Shown here: piece by piece, positions 48,131 through 58,968 of the stretch
Layout of the letters: each line of letters starts with the position of its first letter
Numbering within the stretch: the stretch's first letter is position 1
NCBI RefSeq assembly: GCF_010183535.1
Contig: NC_071333.1
Coordinates: 14,506,587 to 14,570,586 of the forward strand
Reading direction: 5' to 3'
Length of the DNA stretch: 64,000 nt
From: Caenorhabditis remanei
Taxonomy: Eukaryota; Nematoda; Chromadorea; Rhabditida; Rhabditidae
Position numbers and translations under genes: made by a program
The notes under the pieces: generated by a model
Told to the model about the DNA's origin: nothing
Seen by the model: the letters and a program-made list of their open reading frames with translations, nothing else
Databases searched by the model: none

Positions 48131-49002
48131 CGGACCACCCAGTCGAAAACGGTCCTCCAATAGTATGGAGGGACTTTTGTGTGTACAATGCTTTCGCTAT
48201 ATGTGCGGGTTTTCCTGGGACTCACTATAACTCTTATATTTTCAGGTCCCTCTTATATAGTTCAGTTTCCCAACTCATACAAACATTTTTTCAATGATAA
48301 TAAAACTAAAACACGTATAATACCGCCTGAATAGTTTTTATTAACATAGTGCCGCTATTATTCAAGATGATTTGAGTAGAGAAACCTAAAATACAGTTGG
48401 AATGAGCCAAATCGCCATTTTAACCGTTGCAAACCATTCGTTTTGTAATCGTGCTGCCATCCCACAAGACCAGCTAGACCACCCACGAAGAATACCCGGG
48501 ACTCTGCGTGTCACCTTTTGTTGCGCTCTTTCCTTTGCTAGGGTGCATATTCGCCCGGGCGTGACATTTACCATAATCTCTATATATTTTTTACCATAAT
48601 CGCAATTTGTTTTTGTCTACAAATTACATGAAAGTCTAATATTCCAGCTTGAATAAATAATATATTTAGCAAGTAGATTTTTAACAAGTCTAAAACTATC
48701 AATATACTTTGAATTGTAATAAAAGTTAACCGCTGTTTTCTGAGAAACTTCAGTAGATAAATCTAGTCAGTTTTAAATGGCTCACAGCTTCTTTATAACC
48801 GTTTCCTACCACTTTTTTTCCAATTCGCGCCACTATTCGAATAGACCACCCACGAAGATTACCCCGGCCTCGGTGTCTCTTCTTTCGCTAGACTATTTCT
48901 TCACTGCCGGTCTCCTTTCTTTGCACCCTCCACATTGAATACTCTCCAGCTCTTTGGTCTGTACGTTTAATTTGTCTTTTTCAGTTATTCGTTAAAAGCA
49001 GT
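48130..49002 (+). promoter_or_regulatory. P5 upstream region with repeated promoter-like block
   Basis: The block GACCACCCACGAAGAATACC (with variants), followed by a C/T-rich stretch and CTTTC(G/C)CTA, occurs near 48130, 48477 and 48839. The last lies about 165 bp before the P5 start. The segment 48370-49000, including CCAGCTTGAATAAATAATAT, is repeated in order upstream of P6 at 53030-53640. The leader ends with TTTTTCAG at 48984, a likely trans-splice site. The promoter role is inferred from position and conservation. Confidence 0.5.
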
Positions 49003-50989
49003 ATGGAGAAAAAGCTGCAACTAATCAACGGTGACTGGAACATTGAGAATGTAAGCAGTTGCACTGTTTTAGAGTAAGTTACCATAACTCGGAACCAGTA
49101 ATTAACATCAATTTTATTTCAGATGCCTCAATGAACACGGAAATGCCGGAGAAAGAACTGGAACGGGATTTGCTCCGCATGTTGTGAATATAGCCAGATG
49201 TGGCTTTATGGTATGTTTTCAAAATTGCATATTCTAAAATAAAACTCTTATTTCAGGCCGTTAACAAAGTTTGTATTGTAAACTCGCATATTTTGCATGA
49301 GAGAGTCCCGCAAAACGTGTATAGTCATGAAATCCAAGTCGATGCAGAGAATTTCGGAAGAATATCTCTTCCAATCATTGATGACTTTCTTGAGAGAATG
49401 GAATTAAAGAACACGTATAAAATATCGATTTATAACGCGGTGAGAACAATTTTTTGACTATGTTGTTTGTTTCTACCTCACCAGCATATATACATGGATG
49501 AACTTATTACAGCTTGACTACAACGGTCGAATCGCTCCTTTTTCAATTCTGGCCGCGATCTGGAAAAGTTTATCAATATTTGAAAAACGTGAAACAACAT
49601 ATTTTGGAGATGATAGCATATGTGAGTTTTCAAAGTGTTTTACATCAATAAAAACAAAGTTTTAGGGGAAGATAAAGTGTTTTACAAGTATCTGCTTGAT
49701 TCCAAGGTCGATATTGAAGGAAAAATGCCGTTGGCTTCATCGATAATCAATGGAAGTATGACACATGTATATCTGCCGCCTCTTGATGAAAATGATAACC
49801 AGATAAGATCGTAAGTATTGATTTTAACACGACATTGTAAGCATAATTAGGTTTTCAGAGTTAAAAGCACCGCATTCTATGAAAACTTTGATGTTATGTT
49901 TGTCCGAACAAATCTCCACAAATCTGACTTCGAACCAGCAGAGTTATTGGAAGGATCGAGGAGGAATGGACAAGTTGAGCGCTTCCGTAAATGTATGGCC
50001 GAAGAAAACTCTGATTTTTACGATGATACCGCTGGAGTGCCTTTCTTGATAATGTCAACTTCTGAAACACGCTTCGGTGTTGAGAACTCCAACCCGTCTG
50101 ATGAGTTTGAACAGGACTGTCATGCTGGAGTACAGGTCGCTCGTGACCAGTACAAAGAGGAATTAAGAGGATTCGAAGTTCAACAAGGTGGTATAATGAT
50201 TGTGTTGAAGAAAAATGAATTTTTCAACAACGAAGACTTGCTAAAGGTTATTTCGGTGAGTTCAAGTTTTACATACAAAAGCAGAAATAAAATATAAAGG
50301 ACTAGTTTGTCAAGAATCAATAGCGCCCAAACAACAACTTGCGCAAAATCAATAAGGAAGTTTTGTAATGATTCTGACCTAGCAAAACGTGTTTCTTACG
50401 CAAAAAGGTGTATAGCAACTTTCAGAAGATGTGACTGATAGATTCCAATAGTTCAAACTGAAATGAGCTATTTTGGAAAAAAAAACATTGCTGATCTATA
50501 ACTTACTATGGATGAACTATCAGTTAATTTGTGTAACACACCAAAATCTTTCAAGAACGAAACCAATATTACAAGGCTGAAATCAATCTGGAATAGCAAT
50601 TCTCTGAAATCAATAGTTTTTTTTAGAATTCAATCGCTGAGCAGTCAAAAGGAGGAAAAATAACACAAATATCATTCAATCTTCTTCAACCATCACGTGG
50701 TGCTTATGGAAGAGAGCATGATCCAAAAACCGCCAAGTTCATCTCACCCATCTGTCGCCAAAAAGCAAAGAAAATACCGTCATCAGGTGGTGAACCAAAC
50801 CGTACAGGAAAGTATGCAAAAATGATGAAGACGAAAGCTCCTGTCTTCAGAAGACAGCCAACCAACAGAGTAGCAACGTTAAGACATGATCTAGGAAACG
50901 ATGAGTCTGAGGGTGATTTGTCCAATGACGACACAATCAGTGAAGTTTCGCATGGTGATTTTTTGGATAGAACGTTAGACGACTTTTGA
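49003..50989 (+). CDS. P5: lineage-expanded seven-exon family, intact
   Basis: Seven exons (49003-49073, 49123-49210, 49257-49439, 49513-49621, 49666-49810, 49859-50255, 50627-50989) give 451 residues. Motifs are TGTGFAPHVVNIARCGFM (36-53), AVNKVCIVNSHIL, FLERMELKNTYKISIYNA, AAIWKSLSIFE, split Trp, and GFEVQQGGIMIVLKKNEF (303-320). Exon 7 encodes QISFNLLQPSRGAYGREHDP, a basic middle and an acidic C-terminus with LSNDDTISEVS. The start is set by the TTTTTCAG acceptor 18 nt upstream. P5 and P6 are sister copies of the same total coding length. No known domain; function unknown. Confidence 0.87.
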
Positions 50990-51044
50990 AAGATCTCATA
51001 TATCTGAAATACTAGAAAATCAAAATTATTGATTTTGTTACATT

Positions 51045-51120
51045 TGTATCCTTTTGTCCTACCCTCCGTTATACATCCTCCCCACACCGATTCCTTTCTG
51101 GTCTACTGAATTTTGCCAAA
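51045..51120 (+). repeat. Downstream motif copy after P5
   Basis: CCTCCGTTATACATCCTCCCC, CCGATTCCTTTCTGG and CTGAATTTTGCCAAAC follow the order seen at 38262 and 55860-56820. It lies just after the P5 stop, so it may be part of the 3' UTR. AATAAA for P5 is at 51293. Confidence 0.55.
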
Positions 51121-51292
51121 CTTTTCCGCTTGAGTACTGTAATTATTTATTACCGTTGAACTTTTTTTCTAATCAGCTGAAAATTCAAACCTGATGTGTC
51201 ATTTGATTTCCATCCGTTCTAGTCTCATGCTACATTTTGTCAACCAGTACTATTTGTTATTTTTGCTGTGCTGTTCTTAAACCATATATTCT

Positions 51293-51298
51293 AATAAA
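51293..51298 (+). terminator. Poly(A) signal of P5
   Basis: AATAAA about 300 nt after the P5 stop, in TATTCTAATAAAATTTTACC. The same TTCTAATAAA context occurs beyond P6 near 56875. Confidence 0.55.
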
Positions 51299-51779
51299 AT
51301 TTTACCTTATTACTGTAATTTCAATGTTACGTATCCTCTTTTTGTGCAGTTTTTAAAAACAATAATTGTGTATGTAACAATTTTTATGTTGTGTGAAGTT
51401 GGTAATTTCCTTTTGAAAGTCGGTATTTTTTTTAAATATGTTTTTCCTCCTCTGATCAAACAAACCAATTTCTGTTAAATTATTTGCGATATAATTATTT
51501 CAGATACCGCCGAGTGGTTGCCTGAAATTGAAATCGTAAAATATCATGGCGCAAATACCAATCAGGACGCACCGGGAATCATCTATTGAAGAAATTTGAT
51601 TGTTGTTTCTGAAACTTGTTTTAAAATCGCAAAAAATGTAGAAATATATAGTTTACATAACTGCCAAAACAATCAATAAGTTTTGCTACAGTTTTTCATG
51701 AACGGTTTGGAAAGACAACGATAAATCTCTCTGTCTCTCTCTCTCTCTATTCCAATGTTATTTTTTGCGTACATGCATA

Positions 51780-52620
51780 AAGGTGTTCCTCCTCCTACCA
51801 AATCTCGACCTAGTCTGGGTCCTCTGACTTTTGTATAGTCTTTCGCTACGGTCCGCCCCGTCGAGAACAACCCGCCAATAGTGTGCAGCGGTGACAACCA
51901 CACCTACCCCACAACCGCATTTGCCGGGGTCAGTCGATTACCATACACCTTCTATTCCTAACTCATCGCAAAGAAACAACTATATGGTTCTCCAAACTCC
52001 AGTTCCAGAAAACTAAGTTCTCAAGAAAGAAGCTCTTCCATTTGAGCTACCCAAAATTCAAATTGGCTATGCTTGACGATGTAATAAACCGGACACAGAT
52101 TACTATTCATAAATAACATAGATTGTTCCTCAGAGTTTCACTTGAAAAGAGCGTCTGATTCTTTACGAAACTTCAATTATACCCTCCCCCCTTAATTCAC
52201 TTTAAAAATAATTCAGGATATTTTGTTAATTCAGATGTTCTACTAGGTGCCTTAGCTCAATATAATTTGATATAAATTATCTTTCAAATTTTTGTGTCAA
52301 AGTCGCTGCTCGGCAAATTTTCATAAAAATTATGTTAGTTGATAGTAAGACCTCTCCGAGATCTTTTGCTTCTCTGCGCGCTCTCGTCTATCGACACGAC
52401 CCTTTTACTGTTGGCCCATGTGTGTCTCTAGATCTACCTCTCACCTTCAAAAAGTTCTCTGGTTGCCTAACTCTGACCTCCTCTTATGACGACCCGTCGA
52501 AGATGGCCCCTCCTCCAGATAGTGCGAGCCACTGTGTTTACGGTGACTAACTTTCTGCCAACCATGAGGATCTGGCCGGGGTCAATCGATGACCGTAACC
52601 CTTATTTTTTTTGACATCTG
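51780..52620. repeat. Decayed copies of the promoter-like block
   Basis: Two stretches (51785-51955 and 52350-52605) share, in order, a CGACC..GTCGA core, GATAGTG or AATAGTG, a GTGAC word, GCCGGGGTCAATCGAT and TACCATA/ACCGTAACC with the P5/P6 upstream blocks. They are more diverged and lie far from any start codon, so they look like relics of earlier duplications. Confidence 0.5.
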
Positions 52621-52790
52621 ATTATAGATGATATAGCTGAAATTGTTTGTTACTTCAGAAGTTTCGACTAGATGTCTCACAAATAATTAAATAATAGTTT
52701 TTATTCAAAAAGTAGACATCACAGTAACAAAAATTAAACTATACTTTTGTAGTGGACATATTTCTCTTTCTGGTGTTTCTTACAACAACT

Positions 52791-52886
52791 CAGAGAGGCG
52801 CAGTGGCGCGTTCGCTTACTAAAAGCGGAATTGCGGAGCATCGTACACTCGGGCAAACGTCACTGGCGCGGCACTGCGCCTCTCTG
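52791..52886. repeat. 96-bp GC-rich palindrome, tRNA-like
   Basis: Twenty-base arms starting CAGAGAGGCGCAGTGGCGCG are complementary with one mismatch. The loop contains a second hairpin around TTCGCTTACTAAAAGCGGA. An acceptor-like stem, a GGCGCAGTGG D-arm-like motif and an anticodon-arm-like hairpin resemble a tRNA, but no B-box is present. Probably a tRNA-derived element or unrelated GC-rich palindrome. Confidence 0.55.
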
Positions 52887-53029
52887 AAAAGACAGAACTG
52901 AAGAATAGGCACCCGTAGGAACAAGTTTACATCAGTCTGATCGATTCAAAAATGACTATATATAAAAGAGGGCTCAGAAATGATTATGTACTGAATTATT
53001 ACTGATAGCTTGAATTTTTCAGAAATAGT

Positions 53030-53646
53030 TTGAAAGTTTTTGTTACAGTAAGGTTCAAATGACTGTACTTTTCATATCGTAACCGTTGCCTACCATTTGT
53101 TTCCAATAAGCTACACTTATCGATTAGACCACCCACGAAGAATACCCCGTACTCTGCGTCTCTCTTTTTGTTGCCTTCTTTCCTTTGCTACGTATACATT
53201 TTTGCCCGGGCCTGGCATATACCATAACCCCTATACATATTTTTTTAAATATCGATGACTACGAAACTATATTAAAATCTAATATTCCAGCTTGAATAAA
53301 TAATATATTTAGCAAGTAGATTTGGAACAAGTCTCAAACAATCAATATATTTTGAATTGTAATAACACTTAACCGCTGTTTTTTGATATACTTCACAAGA
53401 TAAACTTACTCTGCTTTAAATGGCTCACATCTTCATTTTAACCGTTCCTTACCATTTTTTTCCAATTCGCGCCACCATTCGAATAGACCACCCACGAAGA
53501 ATACCCTAAACTCTGCGTCTCCTCCTTTGCTGCCCTTCCTCCTTTTCTGCCGGTCCTTTTTCTTTGCACCCTCCACATTGAATGCCCTCCAGCTTTTCTG
53601 CCTGTACGTTAAATTTGTCTTTTTTCAGTTATTCATCAAGTTCAAA
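53030..53646 (+). promoter_or_regulatory. P6 upstream region with two promoter-like blocks
   Basis: Copies of GACCACCCACGAAGAATACC lie at about 53130 and 53487, the second about 160 bp before the P6 start, in the same arrangement as upstream of P5. A TTTTTTCAG acceptor at 53629 precedes the ATG by 18 nt. This region and 48370-49000 are the 5' halves of a duplicated gene unit. Confidence 0.5.
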
Positions 53647-55641
53647 ATGAAAAAAGAGTTCATAAAATCCGGCGACGGTTGGATTATTGACGATGTTGAA
53701 AAGTTCAAAGCGTTAGAGTAAGTTGACATTAATCGTGACCAGTTTTAACATAATTTTAATTGTAGGAACATTATAAACGAAAATGGTGAGGTAATAACCA
53801 CTGGAACGGGATTTGCTCCACACGTTGTGAGTATTGGCCAATGTGGATACATGGTATGATTTCAAAATTGAATATTCTGAGAAAATTTTTTTTATTTCAG
53901 GCAGTTAACAAGTTTTGTGTAGTTAGCTCCCATATTTTGGATGAAAGAATCCACAAATATCACAAGATCGAAGTCGTTGGTGCAGTTATTGGAACTATTA
54001 CACGTCCACTCATCTATGATTTGCTTGAGGAGATGGAATTGAGAAACACTTACAAAATAACGATCTATAACGCGGTAAGAACAATGTTTTAAATATAATG
54101 TCTGCTGTTATCTCACCAGTCATATTTACATAGATCAAATCATTACAGATGGACTTCAACGAACAAATTGCTCCATTCTCTATTCTAGCCGCAATCTGGA
54201 AGAGTTTATCGATATTTGAAAAACCCGCGGCAACACACATGGAAGAGGACAGTATTTGTAAGTTTTGAGAGTGTTTGACTTCAATAAAAACAACAGTTTA
54301 GGGGGAAAGCTAGCATTTTTCAATTATCTGCTCAACTCCAAAGCGAAGGTCGAAGGAAAAGTTCCTGTGGCCATAGCGGTCATATTTGGAAGTATTGGAA
54401 ATGTTCATTTGCCTTCACTTGATGGAGTGGATAAACAGATCAGAAAGTGAGTTTTGATTTTTTTACTAAAGTTATTACCATAATACAATTTACAGAGTTA
54501 AAAGTGGTCCTTTCTCGGATAATTATGACTTATTATTCGTCCGCACGAATTGCCACACATCCGACTACGAGCCAAAGCAGTTGCGATCAAGATTGAATGA
54601 AAGAGTGAAAATTCTTGTGGAATGTATGAATTCGGAGAGTGATAAACGTCTCGCCGATACCGAAAAAGTACCTGCATTCATGACTTTTGTATCTGAAAGA
54701 GAGTACGGCTCTGTAACCTTCAACGAACTCCAGTCTAAAAATTTTGAGCAGGAGTGCTATGCTGCCCTGGAAAATGTTCGGAACAAGAGGGAGAACTTTA
54801 GAGTCTTCAAAGGCTTTGAAATTCAGCAAGGAGGAATACTGTTGGCTCTGAAGAAACATGCATTTGAGAAGAACGAAAACTTGTTGAAGGAAATTTCAGT
54901 GAGTTTTAATATGCTTTTTTAAAACTTCGAACGGAAGATAGAGTATGAAAAACATTGTTGCCTAGAATTACTGTCTTCTAAATAATAACTCATACAAATC
55001 GCTGCCGGATTGGATTTTGACAATCGGGTGGTTATAACATGGAAACATCCTGATGCGTATGTGTTTGCTTGTACAACATCTCAAACCTGTCCAGAACGTC
55101 ATAGATTAGGATAGTATCCAATCAAAACTGATTTAAAAAATGAGCGTTTTCTATAGTGTCACTGGATTGGCTAGGATGGGATGATTTGGTCAAAACTACA
55201 ACCTCAATTAAGACGAAGATGAAACTAGATCGAGAGTGTGAAATTGATTTTTAGCCTCAATAAATGTATTTTCAGAACTCCATTGTTGAGCACTCAAGAA
55301 GAATCAAAAACGTCACCCAAATATCATTCAATCTTCTTCAACCTGCACGTGGTGCTTTTCTAAGGGAGTATGATCCAACAGCTCCTAAGTTCCGTATGCC
55401 CACCAATCTTAAACGAGGAAACAATGGATTGAGATCAAATGTTGAGTCGAACGACGCCAAGAGAATGAGGATGGAAGCTTCTGCTACTGAGAGAAGACTG
55501 AGAACGGAAATATGGAGAAGACAGCGAATTGAAAGAGCAAGAAACCAGAATCTGAGAAACGATGATGAATTGTCCAATGACGACACATACAGTGAAATCT
55601 CAACTGACGACGAAAGGGACAGAAGTTTTGATGAGATTTGA
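53647..55641 (+). CDS. P6: lineage-expanded seven-exon family, intact
   Basis: Seven exons (53647-53717, 53766-53853, 53901-54074, 54149-54257, 54302-54446, 54496-54898, 55276-55641) give 451 residues. TGTGFAPHVVSIGQCGYM, AVNKFCVVSSHILDE, LLEEMELRNTYKITIYNA, AAIWKSLSIFEK and GFEIQQGGILLALKK match P5 position for position. Exon 7 carries QISFNLLQPARGAFLREYDP, an Arg-rich coiled segment and an acidic tail (LSNDDTYSEISTDDERD). Exon 3 is three codons shorter than in P5, and exon 6 is two codons longer. All junctions are canonical. Function unknown; the basic-then-acidic tail suggests a nuclear or RNP role, which is inference only. Confidence 0.87.
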
Positions 55642-55859
55642 TACAAGATGTCTTATGTCTGACATATCAGAAATTCAATTCTCAGTCTCAATATGTGAAA
55701 CTCTGAGATTCCTTTTGACATTATTAGTCTTCCTTATCCAACTTCTATTCAACTGTTAAAATTAAAATTCTCTCCTAATGTGAATCTTGTACCATGTAGG
55801 CTTTTACTTACCTTGTATCTCAAAATCCTGCAGTTTTATCAACCCCGAGAAAAGATATA

Positions 55860-56820
55860 CTCTCTTTTCCAGCCGTAAGTAATGTGTCAACGTACTTTCC
55901 GTGCTTTACTCTTTCCGAACCCATTTCTCATTTCTCAGCTGAAATTCGCCACATTTTTCATTCATCCTGTTATATATATATTCGTTTTGGGTGAATACTT
56001 TCTCGAATTCTTACAAGTGTCTCATGCAATGTTCCCTTCTACTTCAATTCTTCCAAATAGTTATATTTTCCTCTAATCCATGGAATGTTATCAACCCCGA
56101 GAGGTGATTCACATTTCTCTCCAGCCGTAAGCTATGTGTCATTGTTCTTTTTGTTTTTATTCTTTAGAAACCCAATTCTTATCTCTCTACTGAAATTTGC
56201 CACAGTTTCCTCTTCTTATCTTTCGATCTTTCTAGTTTTTTTTCAAGATTCCTCGAATCCTGTAAACATTCTCATATAATGTTCTATTCAATTTCAATCC
56301 GTTCAGGTCTTATTTTTATTGTACTATTTCCAAATTATTCAATTTTTTTTCATTCCCACTCATGCGATTTTATCCCCCTCAAAAACAGTTATGGCTTTCC
56401 TCAATTTTGAGAAATGTGTCATTGTATTTTCCGCTTTAAATTCTCCAAAAACCCGATCCTTATCGATCTGCTGAAGTTTGCCTTTTTGAATGTTACGAAA
56501 TCTATTTATTTTTCTGGTTAATGATTATTTTTGAATCCTGTAAACTTTCTCATACCATTTTCTCTTTGATTTCAATCCGTTTCAGTTCTGTTTTGTTTGT
56601 GCTTTTTTCGAATTGTTCAATTTGTTCTCACTTGTCTATTTCCCTCTTAACCATGCGTTTTATTTATTGTTAATCAGATGCATTGTGTCATCGTAATTCC
56701 CATTATCTATCCCCCTCAGACCGATACCTTTCTAACCTATTGTTTTGCCACAACTGCTTTCAATTCCTGTAGACATTCTCATCTGATGTTCTCTTCTGTT
56801 CCAATCCGTTTCAAATTTAT
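55860..56820 (+). repeat. Tandem array of the downstream motif (~4 copies, ~280 bp period)
   Basis: Units start near 55870, 56122, 56405 and 56685. Each has GTGTCA(T/A), a T/C-rich stretch, a CCCAATTCTTATC-like core, CTGCTGAAATTTGCCACA, then TTTCAATCCGTT(C/T)AG. Identity falls between units. Single copies occur after P1 and P5, so the array is probably an amplified 3' flank. No coding capacity. Confidence 0.65.
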
Positions 56821-56879
56821 TTTACATGTGCAACTATGAAAACTGGTTCGTATTTTTTTTAAACTTTATGTTCTAATAA

Positions 56880-58004
56880 ATCAAAAATACAACAATCACT
56901 TGTACTCTTCTGTTTTTTTATTCATCGCAGTGTCCAACAGTAAGAATTTTGATAATAATGATCATGTACTCAGCCAATCAAAAAATGTTGTAATACTAAT
57001 AGAAACTTAACAAGAACGAGCACGGGACTATTAAAATGAAATAGTAAAATGAAAATAAGTAAATCGGATGAGCTCTGAAAAATGTGCCACTCTACTAAAA
57101 TTGTAACTAAGAACTAATAATTTTTAATGACATCACACGTTACACAGTAAAACATGTAACGGAGGCGCATCCGCTAGCAAGCGTTTGGAGCATCCTATCT
57201 CGGCTGTCTTTGAAATTATAAAAAAGTTTACAACTAAAACAATGTTCTATGAATACTAAGCTATGTTTTGTCAGTTAACAGCTTTTTGATATTTTCATTG
57301 GGAACCGAGATATAACACTGCAAACAGTCACCGTTAGGTTACGGTAGTTAACTGTGCTTTTCAGATAAGTATCATTAAGGACCGAAGTGAAAAAATGAGT
57401 TTTCTTTTCAATATCGCGATAAACAACAGAAATCTATGACCAGTCATTATACTCGCTGATTATAAAGATGTCTGTGCGCTATGTGTTCAAACACATTGGC
57501 GAATGTTATTAGGACATTATGTATTGAGCTTGTGAGCAAATTTAATTCTTTCTATGTTTCTATCAACCTGTTGTCCTTCAATTAGTATGGAACCTTAAGT
57601 TATGTTCAGACATTTTTTGAATCATGACAAAAAACCCTTTTTATCGAAATACTTCGCAACAGTTTTCGTTTGAAAAGATTCATCTTCATACGAAAAAGAG
57701 TAAATGGCCATGACCCCGCATCAATCAAAAAATTGACGGCGCCATTAGACTTATCTACTAGTTTCGGTTTAGTAAACAAGAAGAGACATGCGTTCTCATC
57801 GTTCTCTAAACAAGTAATTGTAATTCTTGTCTCTTTTCTCGAATGCAATAGCGTGCCATTTCGCTGCCGTTTTGACCGAGCGCGTCATGATAAGAGAAAA
57901 AGCGGAGCAATTCATCGAAATGGCGGACAGGGCGGAGTTAAAAAAGGAACAGAAAAATTAATTTTATGAGAACGATTCATTGAAGAATTGTTCTTCAGTG
58001 AATA
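56880..58004. other. Spacer and upstream region of SH2 gene, nothing else resolved
   Basis: No supported gene or repeat. The end of this stretch contains TTGTTCTTCAG at 57989-57999, a likely trans-splice acceptor just before the next ATG. Confidence 0.5.
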
Positions 58005-58863
58005 ATGTTTAAGGCTACTATTAATGACTGGTTGATTCGGTTGAAGTTGAAAAGGTAAGCTAGAAAATTTATTGAAAACAAGAAAATAGAACCATCAGAG
58101 GTTGCAGAACTGATACTGAGCCCTCTAATATCGAGCAGGAATACTGCTTTACATATATAAAAACAAGATATGCTTTCAGCGCCCACGTCATATTCGACAA
58201 TGAAGAGGAGGAGAATATTGGGAAGCCAAGAGGCCCTATCGGACATCCGGACTATTGGGATAAGGCTCTTTGCGAAGAAGGAAAAGGAGGAAGAGCAGGC
58301 TTCACTCTGGTAAAAGTTGGCAGTAAAGAATGGAACAAAGAAATGAAAAAGATAGAGTTGAAAGCTGAATTCCACTTCTACACTGGTAAAACATTGGCTG
58401 GTTTTGAACAAAATAACTTTTTACAATTACAGATGCTTACAAAAAGAAGGATTTGGATCAAGATTGGCTTCATGATGGGAAAAAAGTCTGTGAAGCGGAA
58501 ATCCTCATCCTTCTTCGAAATCAACCTGGAACTTTTCTGGTTACACGAAGAAAAGGAGTTGGTTCAGAGTACATGCTGCACTCCTGTGGCGAAAATGGGA
58601 GGGTATATGTAAGAAAAATTGCAACTGGTCCTCACAAAAACAGATGGTGCTATACTGTCAGAGAAGCAATTGTCTATAGTGTGTAAGTTTAGGAACGTGG
58701 TTCAAATGGAAGCAAAAACGAAAATTTCAGATCAATTTCGGGCCTCATCGACTACTTGAAAGAGAAAGAAATCAAGTTGAATGGAGCTGTTCTTGATAAA
58801 CACGTCGCTCGCACTCCCTGTTATGAGTGCAAAGAGATCTTTTGTCAATGCCCATCTACTTAA
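58005..58863 (+). CDS. SH2-domain protein, PI3K p85 C-terminal SH2-like
   Basis: Four exons (58005-58054, 58180-58385, 58433-58682, 58731-58863) join to 212 residues. The ATG is five bases after a TTCTTCAG acceptor. Roughly residues 95-200 read as an SH2 domain: DQDWLHDG, CEAEILILLRNQPGTFLV, GSEYMLHSCGENGRVYVRKI, and a C-terminal SVISGLIDYLKEKEIKLNGA. The RKIATG and LIDYL parts are closest to the C-terminal SH2 of PI3-kinase regulatory subunits (p85; nematode AAP-1). The usual FLVR arginine that binds phosphotyrosine is Thr (FLVTRR), with Arg one position later, so binding may be altered. The N-terminal ~90 residues (GPIGHPDYWDKAL, SKEWNKEMKK) are shared with the gene at 62922 but not recognised. 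The tail CYECKEIFCQC is Cys-rich. Confidence 0.85.
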
Positions 58864-58962
58864 ATTTTCTCAGATCTAATTTTACACTTTCTACCTCATC
58901 AACTGTCAGGTCTATAATTATTCGTACTTTATCTTCAATATCGTTTCTATTTTTTCTAAATG

Positions 58963-58968
58963 AATAAA
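58963..58968 (+). terminator. Poly(A) signal of SH2 gene
   Basis: AATAAA 100 nt after the stop codon, in a T-rich context. Confidence 0.7.

Noticed and set aside
57670..57969. 99-codon plus-strand open frame before the SH2 gene
   Set aside because: No splice or family support, and its end does not connect in phase to the trans-spliced start at 58005.
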